From positions 1 through 27,094 of the forward strand of contig QANT01002016.1 of NCBI GenBank assembly GCA_003254885.1: a DNA stretch of 27,094 bases. The letters are read 5' to 3'. This DNA is from Purshia tridentata. Its lineage: Eukaryota > Streptophyta > Magnoliopsida > Rosales > Rosaceae. The notes under the pieces were generated by a model. The model ran no database searches. It saw only the letters and a list, made by a program, of their open reading frames with translations, and had not been told where the DNA came from. A program made the translations under genes and the position numbers. Each line of letters begins with the position of its first letter. Within the stretch, counting starts at the first letter, position 1. This document shows positions 9,772-21,433 of this stretch, piece by piece.

Positions 9772-12700
9772 ATGGGTTTTGCCTCTTCTTCCTCTTCTTC
9801 TTCAGTCATCAAATGGCAAATTTTTTGCAGGCTCACTTCGCCAGTGCTTGCTCTGAAGCTCGCTTTGGTCTTATGGGTCTTCTCCACCTTCCAGTACGGC
9901 GTCGTATTTGCCGATACCGACGCATCGGTGCTCCTTCAGCTCAAGAACTCGGTCTCGGACCCGTCGGGCTTGCTCTCGAGCTGGAATTCGGTCAATTCTC
10001 GTCACTGCTCGTGGTTCGGCGTCTTCTGCAACGCGAATTCTCGGGTCGTTTTGCTCAACATTACTGGGGATGGCGGCGGCGGAGGTAATTCGTGCTTAAA
10101 GTTTGCTCAGTTTCCGCTTTATGGGTTTGGTATTAGAAGGAGCTGTTTGGGTAGTAGAGGAAGTCTGGTTGGGAAGCTCCCCTCTGCGATTGGGAAGCTC
10201 TCTGAGCTTAGGGTCTTGTCGTTTCCCTTCAATGGTTTTGATGGTGAAATTCCCAGTGAGATTTGGGGCCTGGAAAACTTAGAGGTTCTTGATCTTGAGG
10301 CCAATTCGATAACTGGGTCGCTGCCGTCTCGGCTTAATCGGAATTTGCGATTTCTTAATCTTGGGTTTAATTCGATTCATGGTGAGATTCCCATCTCGTG
10401 GTCAAATTCTGTGAGCTTAGAGATCTTGAATTTAGGTGGGAACCACATGAACGGGACGGTTCCAGGTTTCATTGGCAGGTTAAAGGCGGCGTATTTGTCG
10501 TACAATTGGCTTGGTGGGGATGTTCCCAGTGAGATTGGAGACAATTGTGGGAAGCTTGAGAATCTAGATTTGTCAGGTAATTTCTTGGTTCATAAGATTC
10601 CAAGCAGTTTGGGAAATTGCAGTCAGCTGAGGACGTTGTTGTTGCATTCAAATATGTTCGAAGAGGGTATTCCAGCTGAACTCGGCCGGCTTCAGGCGCT
10701 CCAAGTGTTGGATGTGTCGAGGAATAGCCTAAGTGGTTCATTACCACGGGAGCTGGGGAACTTGTCTGAATTGTCCGTCCTTGTGCTTTCGTCTATGTTT
10801 AATCCGTTTCCGCGAGCCAATTATACAGCAGACGACTCTTTGTTGGAGCAGTTGAGTGCTATGAATGATGACTTCAATTACTTTCAAGGCGCAATGCCTG
10901 TGGAAATTACGACCCTTCCGAAGCTTAGGATATTGTGGGCACCAAGGGCAAGTATCGAGGGCAGTTTTCCGAGTGATTGGGGTGGTTGTGAGTACTTAGA
11001 AATGATCAATTTGGCTCAGAATTTTTTTACTGGGGAAATTCCTAGTGGGTTTAGTCGCTGCAGGAAGCTTCAATTTCTGGACATAAGCTCTAACAGGATT
11101 ACTGGGGAGCTTGTTCAGGATATTCAGGTTCCTTGTATGACTATGCTTGATATCAGCGGAAACATCTTGTCAGGTTCAATACCTGAATATTATAACAGCA
11201 CTTGTGCTCCTGTTTCTAACTGGAGTGATTTTTCTTCCGAATCTGATGATCCATCCTCCCCCTATCTAGCATTTTTTGCATCTAAAGGTCAAGCTGGAAA
11301 CCCATTGCAATTGGATGGGCATGATGATGGTCTTGCGGTATATCACAACTTTGGGCGCAATAATTTTACTGGCACTCTGCAGTCACTGCCTATTGTACCT
11401 GAAAGATTAGGGAAGCAAACTCTTTATGCATTCCTTGCTGGAGAAAACAAGCTTACTGGATCATTTCCAGGTAATTTATTTGGGAAGTGCGAGGGATTGG
11501 ATTCATTGATTGTTAATGTTAGCAACAACAAGTTATATGGTCAGATTCCTGATGAAATTGGCAGCATGTGCAGATCTCTTAAATTTTTAGATGCATCTGG
11601 AAATCATATTATTGGTTCCATTCCCCCCAGTTTTGGGAAATTAGTGTCTCTTGTCAGCCTTAACCTGAGTTGGAACATGTTGCAAGGTCAAATTCCTACC
11701 AGTCTTGGCCAGATAAGGGATCTGATGTATCTGTCCCTATCTGGTAATAACCTTACAGGTATCATTCCTTCTAGTTTGGGGCAGCTTTACTCTTTAGAAG
11801 TGCTTGAGCTTTCTTCAAACTATCTCACTGGTGAGATACCAAAAGATCTTGTGAACTTGCGAAACCTGACTGCTCTGCTGCTTGACAAAAATAATCTTTC
11901 TGGTCAGATTCCATCTGGTTTGGCAAATGTGACCACGCTCTCATCTTTCAACGTGTCTTTCAATAACTTGTCTGGTTCGCTGCCTTCGAATAATAACCTG
12001 ATGAAATGCAATACTGCTCTTGGAAACCCGTATATACGTTCTTGCCCCATGTTTTCTCTGACGGAACCATCTTCAGATTCTCAAGGAAGAGTTGGTGGTG
12101 TAGAACCTTATGCTGCTTCACCATCGGGAGCTCCAGCTCAGAATAGTGGGAACAATTTCAATTCAATTGAGATAGCATCCATTACATCTGCATCAGCCAT
12201 AGTTTCAGTGCTTTTAGCTCTAGTTGTTCTGTTCTTGTATACACGAAAGTGGAATCCGAAGTCTGGAGGTCTAGGGTCTACCAGGAAGGAAGTTACAATT
12301 TTCACAAACATTGGGGTTCCATTGACCTTTGAGTGTGTTGTGCGGGCCACAGGGAGTTTCAATGCTAGCAACTGTATTGGGAATGGAGGTTTTGGGGCAA
12401 CTTACAAGGCAGAGATATCACCTGGAATCCTAGTGGCAATAAAACGGCTTTCGGTTGGAAGGTTCCAAGGAGTTCAACAGTTTCATGCAGAAATTAAGAC
12501 CCTCGGAAGGCTTCGCCATCCAAATCTTGTCACTTTGCTTGGTTATCATGCCAGTGAAACAGAGATGTTCCTAATATATAATTATTTACCTGGTGGTAAT
12601 TTGGAAAAATTTATTCAGGAAAGGTCTACCAGGGCTGTGGATTGGAGGATACTTCACAAGATTGCCTTGGACATAGCCCGCGCACTTGCCTACCTACATG

Positions 12701-13200
12701 ATCAGTGCGTACCACGTGTCCTTCATCGTGACGTGAAGCCCAGCAATATTTTGTTGGATGATGATTTTAATGCGTATCTATCTGACTTTGGTTTGGCCAG
12801 ACTTCTTGGAACTTCAGAAACCCATGCTACCACTGGTGTAGCTGGAACTTTTGGGTATGTTGCCCCGGAATATGCAATGACTTGCCGTGTTTCAGACAAG
12901 GCGGATGTGTATAGTTATGGTGTGGTGCTTCTGGAGTTGCTCTCTGACAAGAAAGCCCTGGATCCCTCCTTTTCTTCTTATGGAAATGGATTCAACATTG
13001 TTCAATGGGCAAGTATGCTTCTTCGACAAGGCCGTGCAAAGGAATTCTTCACTGCTGGGTTGTGGGATGCAGGTCCACATGACGACTTGGTTGAAGTTCT
13101 ACACTTGGCAGTCGTGTGTACGGTCGACTCTCTATCAACCAGGCCGACAATGAGGCAAGTTGTACGACGGCTGAAGCAACTTCAACCTCCATCATGTTAA
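9772..13200 (+). CDS. RPK2: LRR receptor-like kinase RPK2/TOAD2 orthologue (1142 aa)
   Basis: One uninterrupted exon encodes 1142 residues, close in size to Arabidopsis RPK2 (about 1150, also intronless). In order: hydrophobic signal peptide (about 22-47), LRRNT with SWFGVFC (about 48-87), a long leucine-rich repeat ectodomain with an island, a membrane segment (about 801-823) followed by TRKW, and a kinase domain (about 865-1138). Visible motifs are the glycine loop [10 protein letters not shown] (869-878), VAIK with K891, HRDVKPSN with catalytic D987, DFG at 1005-1007, and VAPEY. It is therefore an RD kinase with all key residues. The SASAIVSV segment and the end LKQLQPPSC match RPK2 specifically. 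In Arabidopsis RPK2 acts at the plasma membrane in shoot and root meristem maintenance (CLE signalling), anther and embryo development. A Ser repeat after the start and a Gly run near residue 103 are minor low-complexity features. The gene appears intact. Confidence 0.96.
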   Translation: MGFASSSSSSSVIKWQIFCRLTSPVLALKLALVLWVFSTFQYGVVFADTDASVLLQLKNSVSDPSGLLSSWNSVNSRHCSWFGVFCNANSRVVLLNITGDGGGGGNSCLKFAQFPLYGFGIRRSCLGSRGSLVGKLPSAIGKLSELRVLSFPFNGFDGEIPSEIWGLENLEVLDLEANSITGSLPSRLNRNLRFLNLGFNSIHGEIPISWSNSVSLEILNLGGNHMNGTVPGFIGRLKAAYLSYNWLGGDVPSEIGDNCGKLENLDLSGNFLVHKIPSSLGNCSQLRTLLLHSNMFEEGIPAELGRLQALQVLDVSRNSLSGSLPRELGNLSELSVLVLSSMFNPFPRANYTADDSLLEQLSAMNDDFNYFQGAMPVEITTLPKLRILWAPRASIEGSFPSDWGGCEYLEMINLAQNFFTGEIPSGFSRCRKLQFLDISSNRITGELVQDIQVPCMTMLDISGNILSGSIPEYYNSTCAPVSNWSDFSSESDDPSSPYLAFFASKGQAGNPLQLDGHDDGLAVYHNFGRNNFTGTLQSLPIVPERLGKQTLYAFLAGENKLTGSFPGNLFGKCEGLDSLIVNVSNNKLYGQIPDEIGSMCRSLKFLDASGNHIIGSIPPSFGKLVSLVSLNLSWNMLQGQIPTSLGQIRDLMYLSLSGNNLTGIIPSSLGQLYSLEVLELSSNYLTGEIPKDLVNLRNLTALLLDKNNLSGQIPSGLANVTTLSSFNVSFNNLSGSLPSNNNLMKCNTALGNPYIRSCPMFSLTEPSSDSQGRVGGVEPYAASPSGAPAQNSGNNFNSIEIASITSASAIVSVLLALVVLFLYTRKWNPKSGGLGSTRKEVTIFTNIGVPLTFECVVRATGSFNASNCIGNGGFGATYKAEISPGILVAIKRLSVGRFQGVQQFHAEIKTLGRLRHPNLVTLLGYHASETEMFLIYNYLPGGNLEKFIQERSTRAVDWRILHKIALDIARALAYLHDQCVPRVLHRDVKPSNILLDDDFNAYLSDFGLARLLGTSETHATTGVAGTFGYVAPEYAMTCRVSDKADVYSYGVVLLELLSDKKALDPSFSSYGNGFNIVQWASMLLRQGRAKEFFTAGLWDAGPHDDLVEVLHLAVVCTVDSLSTRPTMRQVVRRLKQLQPPSC

Positions 13201-14243
13201 CTGCCCGGCTAGGCTTGTATTGATTAGCATTAGTAATCTGTAGAAAGAGAAGCGCCATTGTAATCTGTGCTTGTGCACTCAGTCCTCAATGAGGCTGGCC
13301 TTAGGTTGATTTTAAAGCCGTAGTGATCCCCACTTGTACATTGTAAAATAGTTCTGCCCCAATTTTTTTTTTGATGTCATTTCTTTGAATAGGGGCCTGG
13401 CCGATGAATCTGCAGAAGAATGCAGATATTTCTTTTTCCTTGTCTTATACGTGTATATTCAGCTTCATTGTTCAATAAAATGAGTAGATATATTTTCTGA
13501 AAAATATGGTTGGCCAACATATTGATGATTGTAATGTAATGCTTTGAAATGATTAGTCATGTGAACACCTGAGGAAATGATATCCGATTCCATATTTCCA
13601 TGTGCTGCTGCAATCAATCTGGCCATAGCATTCAATTTCTGGACCCATTTAGTTTGGTGCCTTGGCGCTTTTCCTATTAACTCATGGGACTTATTTGTTT
13701 TCTTTCCCTTTACTTTACAAATTTACAACAATGGTTGGTGGTTTTGCCATCCCCGTCATTTTTATTTGATAGTTAAGAAGCAACTCCGTGAACTTAAAAT
13801 AAGTAATGATTACAGTCATGTTTTAATCTCCTCAATCCCTCATCTGCTGGTAGGTTGAAACCAGAACACATATTAGGCAACCAACTCCATAAGAATTTTC
13901 TGGTGCCATATTATGTTGCAGTCTCTCACATCATTTTCTTTCCAACCCAATTTGGCAAAACCTCTACCTAATCCTCTAGTGGTTGATCTTCACACAGCCA
14001 TGAATAAAAAAAGAAATAAAAGAAATAAAACATGCAACAACCTCTCTGGTTATAAATTTATATTCATTATAAGCTTCCAACACTAGGCTTCAGGTACTGA
14101 ATACAAGTGCCCACCAGTCTATTGAAAGAGAAAAATTGAATAAAATAAAAAGGTAAAATGAAAATTGATGGAACATTTCTACTTTCTTCTCTATCCTCAT
14201 CCTCACATTCAGGTTTTGAAATAGTCCACAAAGGGCACTATAA
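13201..14243. other. 3' UTRs of convergent RPK2-like and AFP genes, no further gene
   Basis: The two flanking genes point towards each other. The frame at 13577-13858 has no recognisable domain. The right part presumably carries the minus-strand 3' UTR of the AFP gene. Nothing else is supported. Confidence 0.55.
13474..13479 (+). terminator. Probable polyadenylation signal AATAAA of the RPK2-like gene
   Basis: A canonical AATAAA lies 274 bp after the stop codon in T-rich surroundings, a plausible distance for a plant 3' UTR. Plant signals are degenerate, so other sites may be used. Confidence 0.4.
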
Positions 14244-15592
14244 TTACAAAAGCGCAGTGGGACTGACCACTATATGCTTTAAAGGGTGTGCCACATCACC
14301 ACCACCAGCATGCTTCACAAACTCGGCCGGCGAGAGAAAGCTGCCATGGCAAACACATACTATTCTCACTTCCTCACCCTTCTTGTACCTGTAAAGAAAG
14401 CCTTCTATTCTTTTCCCATAAGGGCCATCTCCTTTGGTAGACACACAAGGCATATTTTCCAACACATCCCTAACAATTTCCTTAGTACCCTTATCAGCAA
14501 CTGTGGGTTTATTACAGTTATTTTGCATTTGTACACCATTGAACTGACCCGACCTTTGAGTGGTTATCCGCGGGGTGAGTGGCACAGACTGACCATTGGC
14601 TTGGCTTCTTGCTTCAGTGCATTTGTGCACTCCTGCATATACCGAAAAGGTAAATTACTAAATTGTGAGAGAAGGGCACAAGAGCACAACATGAACCCTC
14701 AAAACATGGCTAGCAGCAGCCTCTAATGGCATTCACCATACAACCATTTACAAACTATATAAAATACACCCAGAACACCACTGCTAAATTTGCCTACGGG
14801 ATCCAATTTTACAACTTTTGGATGATATAAAATTTCAGACAAATTCACATACCAAAACTAATGTTGAAAAAACGCAATGGTTGGAATAAATTAATTTTAA
14901 ATTGAAATGAAAATACCTTGAGTAGCTTGGCTCTCAGACTCCGAAATTCCCGATGAGCCACTCCCTTGAGACCCAATGGTCCCCTGAGAGGCTGGTGGTG
15001 GAATAGGGTCATTGCCCTTTGGCATTCCCATGGCTGAAAACTCATCCAAAACCTTAGCAAACTGCTCTTGGCTCTGACTTCCATAACCATTTATGGTCTC
15101 TGCTCGCTTATCCTCCTCGAAGTTCTCTCGGCTTCGGCCTCTCGGAACCTTTGAATTTCTTTGTTGCTTCTCTGACCTCTTTCGCTTGGCTTCCATTCTT
15201 CTCAAACTCTGCAACTCCTTCCTTTTCCTCCACTCCTCCTCTGTTTCTGTGGGGAGAGAGCAAGTCCTCATAAGCGGCATCAGACACGGCGGAGGCACCC
15301 GAAACGCCGAGTCATCGTCTTGTGTTGTTGGGGTCGTGGAGAAGTCAGGGATTGAAGACGAGCGTTTAAGTGCGAGCGTCTTGGCTCTTTTTGGGTCGAC
15401 CCCAAATCGACCATTCAATGAAAGGCCCAGGCTCAGCTCAATCTCCTCAGAATCTTGGCTTGGCTCTTCATATTTTGAAGACAAATCGTTCCCAGAAACT
15501 ATTCTCCGCAGCAGATGACCCGGAAAATTACTCATTTGCACTGAGAAAAGCTGTTGGGTTGCTCTGTTTCCGCCTTCCTCTGTTTGTGCCAT
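14244..15592 (-). CDS. AFP: NINJA-family protein, ABI FIVE BINDING PROTEIN (AFP) type
   Basis: Exons 15592-14917 and 14632-14244 join in phase (donor GTATTT, acceptor ATATGCAG) to give 354 residues. Three family blocks are visible. The first is an N-terminal EAR motif LSLGLSL (residues 53-59) followed by NGRFGVDPKRAK. The middle block is EWRKRKELQSLRRMEAKRKR (about 120-139), which includes a likely nuclear signal. The C-terminal block starts at MPCVSTKGDGPYGKRIEGFL and runs through VRIVCVCHGSFLSPAEFVKHAGG to LKHIVV (about 286-350). AFP proteins are nuclear adaptors that bind ABI5-type bZIPs and recruit TOPLESS through the EAR motif, dampening ABA responses; NINJA does the same for JAZ proteins. 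The lack of a strong NINJA-specific signature and the ABRE cluster upstream favour AFP, but which AFP paralogue is unclear. The frame stays open for 101 codons upstream of the chosen Met; a later Met at residue 20 is also possible. Confidence 0.9.
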
Positions 15593-16093
15593 TGAAATAG
15601 ATTGCAGAGCCAAACCAAATTGCTCAAATTCAGAGACACCCAGATGAAATTTCTTTTGTTTTTTTTTTCTTTTTGTTGTTTTTTCTTTTTTAAACCAGGA
15701 AGTACAATTCCAGCAGAAAAATCCAAAGAAGCTGAGACAAGTATGAAATTCGATTGAACTCTCTGTCAGCTCACGAGTGCTATGATTTCCATTGAATGGC
15801 AATTCCAACCTTGTTCCCACCAGACACTGCACCATAAACTCTACATTTTCTCGCAGTTTCTCGGCAAGAAGTTCCCGGAAAAACAGAGACAACAAGACCC
15901 ATTAGGAGCAGCGAAGCAAGAGACACATGAAACAGAAGAAAATCGACACACAGATCAATGACCCAATTATAAACATTATCAGAACAGGGAAGGAAAAAAG
16001 GACAAAGAAAAGAAAACAAGGAAGAAGAAGCAAAAATAATAAATTTTTTTGGCTGCTGAGTTACCGAAAACACCCTAAAAGTCGTAGAGTCGC

Positions 16094-16356
16094 GACGCGT
16101 GGAGGCCATGAAGAGCCCCAATCAGCACGTGGCGTAGAGACGCAGATCTAAAGCACAGGCCGAACATGCGTCGCCACCTCTTTGGTTTATTGGATTAGGT
16201 TCCCAGAGGACACGCGATGTGGAGGTCCTGGAAGGTGCCGCGTGTCCCAGAAAATATCGTCGCCGTAGAGTAGAGCCGCAATTTTCTCAATCCAATACGT
16301 AGATATAACTATCCAACTAGGAGAGGCGCCTGATGCCCCCAGACACCGCCACGTGG
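16094..16356. promoter_or_regulatory. ABRE / G-box cluster upstream of the AFP gene
   Basis: Within about 260 bp lie GACGCGTGG (16094-16102), the perfect ABRE CACGTGGC (16126-16133), a coupling-element-like CCGCGTGTC (16238-16246) and GCCACGTGGA (CCACGTGG at 16349-16356). They sit roughly 500-765 bp upstream of the AFP start codon. ABREs with coupling elements are bound by ABI5/ABF bZIPs and confer ABA induction. AFP genes are known ABA-induced feedback repressors of the same bZIPs, so the context is coherent; function is inferred. Confidence 0.6.
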
Positions 16357-16898
16357 ATAAAGTCTGGGGATTCGGGTCAGAGTCTTTTCCTTTCCGTTGT
16401 TTTTATGCGATATGTGTTTTGCTGTCCCGAGAAAGAATATCGTCCTCGCGACTGTGAATTATGGAGCTACTCGCTCGCGGAGACAGAAAAAAAACAATAA
16501 ATATTTGTGAGTCATTATCAACCGTTATCTATTTGTTTTGTTTATTCAGTTTTATTTATTATTGATAATTTTTGTCAATCAAATTTGGAGATTCTAAATT
16601 TTATCTTATTTAATGAAAAACATCTGACGTGTATGTGAATATGGTAAATTTGATCAAATTAATATTATTCTGTCCCTTACCCAATAACAAAAGATGGTCT
16701 ATCGAACACATCCATGAGCCCCAAAGGCTATAGCTCACTGGAAATTACATCTCTTGAGCTTTGGCTAATAGCAAATTAAATGAGGAATCAAATTGTTGGG
16801 TAAAAGAAAAAAAATGCTAAATTCAATTAGAAAATAAAAAATAAGAGCAAAAGTCAAATAAATAAAAGAGTATAATTTGGCGTGAGGAGTGCGAGAGG

Positions 16899-16927
16899 GA
16901 CTTCCATGGGGCATGCCCATGGAAGTC
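16899..16927. repeat. Perfect 12-bp inverted repeat with 5-nt loop
   Basis: GACTTCCATGGG (16899-16910) is followed by loop GCATG and its exact reverse complement (16916-16927). An outer pair, GCGTGAG (16880-16886) and CTCACGC (16927-16933), extends the symmetry across an asymmetric bulge. Near-duplicate GAGGAGTGC words also lie on both sides. Whether this is a hairpin RNA, a binding site or an insertion scar is not visible. Confidence 0.7.
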
Positions 16928-17047
16928 TCACGCTGAGGAGTGCTGAGAAATGAAAAGATGGATGAGGAATGAGGTGTGGACCCCAAGAAACAAGAGGGCC
17001 AAGTTGCACATTATTTTTATATTATATTTGTTGAGGGGGATGTAAGC

Positions 17048-17220
17048 GCCACGTGTCGGCATGCAGCTAAAGATACAAAGGTGTCCGTAGAGGATTGCAT
17101 GTAGACAGCGAAGCAGGGCAAGTTGGGGACAACGTGTACAGACAGAAGATATCACCGAGGATTCGTCCACGCTCCATGGGGAAAAGTGAAGACGTCACTT
17201 CCCGTGTCGTACGCACGCGT
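17048..17220. promoter_or_regulatory. Second group of ACGT-core elements
   Basis: GCCACGTGTC (17048-17057) is a strong ABRE. GACGTCAC (17191-17198) is a C-box/as-1-like bZIP site and an ACGCGT lies at 17215. They are about 1.5 kb upstream of AFP and downstream of the G3BP-like gene, so they more likely serve AFP or an unannotated transcript. Confidence 0.4.
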
Positions 17221-17370
17221 CGTGTCAGACGCTTTTGTTGTTTAAAATTAAATAATAACGTAAAGATCGGATGTTGAGAAAAAATTAGTATTAAAAATGC
17301 TGATCATTTCTTAATATATCTTTTCTTTTTCTAATTATTTATTAATATTTCTAATAATTCGTTCAGATGT

Positions 17371-17569
17371 ATCGATCTTTGTACATCAACTTTTCAATCT
17401 TATCACCCGAATAGTCGGAAAAATAGCAGCGTTAAACGAAATTATCAGAGATTTTCAATTTTTCACGCTGCCATTTATCAGGAATTATTAGATATTTATT
17501 TAACGCTGCTATTTATCGAACTACTCCAGTGTCTAAGATTGAAAAGTTAAACGTACAAAAGACTGATTA
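17371..17569. mobile_element. Foldback / MITE-like inverted repeat element
   Basis: Two arms of about 65-70 bp are imperfect reverse complements. AACTTTTCAATCTTA (17388-17402) pairs with 17534-17548, and AATAGCAGCGTTAAA (17422-17436) pairs with 17499-17513, both 15 of 15. CTTTGTAC (17377-17384) matches GTACAAAAG (from 17553) with one extra base. The centre carries a further ACGCTGCCATTTATC word. There is no coding capacity. Size and structure fit a MITE or foldback element; I could not define terminal motifs or a target-site duplication. Confidence 0.6.
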
Positions 17570-18060
17570 AACGCATAAGAAGAAAGAGAAGAAGAAGAAG
17601 AAGAGGAAGAAGAGATAGTCAAACCAAACAATCAATGGTGAAATCCATTCAGAATTCGAAGTATACCCCAAAAAAGTCTCATCTATTCAACTGTTAGGAT
17701 CTTCCGATTACAACTACTAGACACTACAACTATGTTGATCAACAAAAGAACAAAAAAAACTACAACTACGCAACTCCGATCATAGTATCCTCAAAAGTTT
17801 CATGTAAAACTGGAGACTGACCTGAAGTTTCTCAACAGTTACATCATTGGTCATACCCAATTGAGACAAAATTCTATAACGGTAAAATAGTCCTAAACTA
17901 CATCAAATGCCTCTCCATCTCAATGTTACTCCAATTCAGAGTCTTTGGCTTTCTCATATGATATGATTAAAATACTTTCAACACTTTCCCGAATCATGGA
18001 AGCAATTTGTTAAAAGCATTCCCACAAAAAAATCAATACGCATATAACCATTTGGACGAA

Positions 18061-21000
18061 TCATGCAGCACCAGCATTCTGCCTTGGTCCACTTGGACGG
18101 CCACCTCTCCCTCTCCCTTGCTGATAACCATTTCCACCATGCCCAGCTGGACCCCTTCCTCGGCTTGTGAATTCTCCCCTAATCCCATACTCGTTTCTAA
18201 CAAAGCTCCGGCCACCGCCATAATTCCCACGGCCTCTAAAGCTGTCATTCCGAAACCCTGCCCTTCCAGAAGGAAACCTACCTCTTCCACTGCTACCAAC
18301 TGGAAAAACCAGCATCTTTGAGAGAATTCATCTTTAAAATAACACTTATGGAGCTTAATCATCCAAGTTAAGCAGTGTCATCATATGGTTTAACATTTAT
18401 GAACATTTTTTTTGTTCGCTCTTTTTTTTTTTTTTTAATATCATCAAATAACAGATTCTATTAAATTAATGAAGGAGAACCACATAAATTGTACACTTTC
18501 CACTTACCTCTAGTAGTAGTTCTCTTTATCTCGATGACAGCTTGACGGTCACCAATAGTGATTGGTGAAGCCTGAAACATTAAGTTTTCCTTATTAGATA
18601 CAAAAGAAACCCAATCAAATATCAGAACTGAAACATGGTTGAAAGTTATACAAGTTTTGATAAGTTTTTAAAGTTACCAGACAAAAATAAGTAACTAAGC
18701 CCTTTAGGCTTTAGCAGATTAGTTAAATGAGGGAAATAACTAAAGAAAAAGGAATTTCGGATGCTAAAGAATAGCCAACATATATCACGAGGCTTTCAGC
18801 TCCAATGGTAGAGAGTATATACCACCTTTGGCCTCTTTGTACCAAAATACTAAAAACAATTCATTTTTATCAAACTGCCTGGTTTCGTTTGTTTGCTACG
18901 TACATGTCTTTTTTCAAGATTCATCCATTAACCAATACTTTTGGGTCATGTTTATATAAAGTTAATTGCAAATTCAGCCTGACTTGAGAAATAAATGCAC
19001 AATTATCTAAATCCCATCTTCATAAGTTTGCAGTCAAGTTCCATTCTGGGAACTCCAAAAGATCAGATAATAAGCACAGTTTTCTACATACCGCTAGGTG
19101 ATTGATGATAAAGTATAATAGAACTTCCATTTAATAGTTGCAGCATATCAACTTTGTGGCTTTACATTGTTGCATGAAACTATGACAACTCAAACTACAT
19201 GTGATTAGAGCCTTAGATTAACATGCTATGAAGATTGTATTACCCATCAGCTAAGGTGAAAAGAACCTCCAAAAACTTGATCCAACAGAGTACCACTAGA
19301 ACCCAAGGCCAATAAGAAGACAATGGAAGAAAGAGTCCCATATCCTATCGAAGAAAGAGTTCCCATATCCTATCTATATTTTTCTAATCAGACTGAATTT
19401 TGACATAGACATGAAAAGAAATCAAAAGATGTAGTCATGGAAATTAATCATATAACAGCATCCTCATTAATTAGACCTACTTGGATAGCACTATTCATGG
19501 AGCTTAAAGACTGAAATTCAACAAATCCAAAACAGTATCCCTGCAGCTGCACACACAAAATACATTGGAAAAGAGACAAATATGTTATATGTGTCAGAAA
19601 ATCAAGATCTGGGCCAGAGACACTTCTAGCATGCAAGACATTAGAGACTAACCTTCTTATTTCGGACCTGGACACCTCCTTGCTTTATTGGTCCAAATTT
19701 CTTGAATTCTACCTCAAGCTCACCAACCGTCACATTTAAGGGCAAATTACGTATGTAAATAGAATAGCCCTCAACTATAAGAAATGTAATTGTGTCACTA
19801 TAGAAACTCAAATCTTATCACAAAATACTTAACAATTTAATGCCATATTCCATAATTATATGGTTTAATTTAAATAAAAGCACATTAACAAACTATTTTT
19901 TAGTTCTGTGAAGATTTCTAGATGAAAACTTGCAACTGTAACGACAAGAAACAGGGAGGAAAAAGTCAGAAAAGCCAGACATACCTTCCTCCTTAGTATC
20001 ACTATTCTCTAGAGAACTAGTGCTAGTTGGGGCTGATGCTTCGAGCACAGAAGTAGATGTAGCTGACACAGGTAAATAATTTTCCGTTTTCCTAGGAGCC
20101 ACTTTTACAGTATTAGTAGGCACATAAACCTTAGTTGATCCTGGACTCCCTTTTTCAACTTTGACCTACAAAAACATTTGATGAACTTCTACAACTATTC
20201 AACAACTTTGGCTAAGGAAAAATCTAGGTGTCCTTAACTCACAATTGATGCATATGACTTCTTTGGAGCATCCTCTTGGGCTGTAGATTCGACTACCAAG
20301 GGGACATCATTTCCATTTGAATAAGATGGGGGTTCCACGTCAGATTCTTTCCCATTAGCTGATTGTCTCTCATGGTCTGATGTGTCATGAGCTTTCTCAA
20401 CATCAATTCGATCCTCTTCAACTTGAGTAGTTTCCAGATCAGGTGCAGGAGGATCAGGAACATGAGTTGGCTCTGCAAACAAATAATAGGAAGTGTATAC
20501 AAGTTCCTTCTGCAATATCGGAATAGAGTCACACCAAAATAACAGACAAAAATAAGAAATGTTACCTGGATCCTGATTTGAGAGGACAGCTGTGGTACCC
20601 TTAACTCCATTAACTGACTGGTTTTCCAACAGTTCTCCATCTTCTACATACCTAAAGACGTCATTCAAGACAAAGAACCCATTTTCTTGTGGGGCAAGAA
20701 AAAACGACTGGGCAAATTTTCTTTTCAAGTTATCCTTGCCCGTTAAACATCCAGTAACTAACACAGTCACCCCTTCCTGATAAGACTTCTGAGCATCTGC
20801 AGTCTTTATCTCGGCCTTAAATTCCGGAAAATCAAAGGACATGATCTTCTCATTGATTCCCTGTTCCAAGGAAAAAAAAATTAAAAAAAACATTGTTTAA
20901 TGTCCTTGGAGTAGGTGATCCTGAAAATAAAAATAAAAATATTCAAATTACTTTACAGTAGTCATTAACAAGATAGTATCCTGGTTATCAAAAAAACTGT

Positions 21001-21432
21001 AAAAGAAGGAAAAATTGCTGTCATGCAATCAAACCATATTGTGCTGTCAATATGTCAACATATAGTATCTTGAGTATCCTCGTAAGCAATCAACCATGTT
21101 GCCTGATTTATGAACCACCACCATATGTTTGTTTATTTAATGTATGGTTATAGCATATTTGATAAAAGAAACAATCCCTTCACAAAAAGCACGTAATAGG
21201 CTACCATCAATGACACTCAAAAAAGAAAAGAAAAAGACTGCCTTACTTCCATAGTAGTCACTGATGTCATCACACCATTGGAATCAGGCCGGCTTAGCAC
21301 GCTTGAATCCTGATAAAATTTATGGACCATTGCTGGGTTATGGTGAAGAATATGGTAATACTGGTCAATGAAAGCATTTGCAACCATTTGAGCAGTATGT
21401 GGTGTTGGAGGAATTGCTGTCTGCAAAGCCAT
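18061..21432 (-). CDS. NTF2-domain and RRM protein, G3BP-like
   Basis: Eight coding exons join in phase: 21432-21247, 20860-20566, 20472-20243, 20165-19985, 19774-19653, 19546-19481, 18571-18508 and 18299-18061, giving about 460 residues. Domains in order: NTF2-like (about residues 14-135, with FIDQYYHILHHNP and QSFFLAPQENGFFVLNDVFR), an acidic proline-rich linker holding KKSYASIV, an RRM (about 299-382, RNP2 YIRNLP, RNP1-like GYCFGFVEF), and an RGG/glycine-rich tail. This is the G3BP layout; plant members bind RNA and join stress granules, and some act in immunity. The sixth exon has two acceptors 6 bp apart (exon start 19546 or 19540), adding or dropping two residues (Leu-Gln). A leader intron (about 22535-21434) precedes the start codon. 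All domains appear intact. Several paralogues exist in plants, so no gene number is given. Confidence 0.9.
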
Positions 21433-21433
21433 T

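Larger units (their letters stand above)
15593..18060. other. AFP leader and promoter, then gene-free DNA and the 3' flank of the G3BP-like gene
   Basis: No supported gene lies here. The left part (to about 16080) is the probable AFP leader, with long T/A-rich runs. The section 16090-17230 is unusually GC-rich for the window and carries ACGT-core elements. A perfect hairpin (16899-16927), a foldback element (about 17371-17569) and a GAA microsatellite (about 17576-17615) follow. The right end is presumably the 3' UTR of the minus-strand G3BP-like gene. Confidence 0.6.

Noticed and set aside
14286..14726. 146-codon plus-strand frame opposite AFP exon 2
   Set aside because: It is antisense to the conserved C-terminal AFP domain and has no motifs, so it is a shadow of the real gene.
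15780..16121. 113-codon minus-strand frame upstream of AFP
   Set aside because: Hydrophobic, T-rich composition and overlap with the AFP leader in another frame; no domain. Considered accidental or an upstream ORF.
17701..17745. ACACTACAAC near 17723 as a possible CACTA terminus
   Set aside because: The match stops after CACTACAA, there is no subterminal motif, and no partner terminus was seen.
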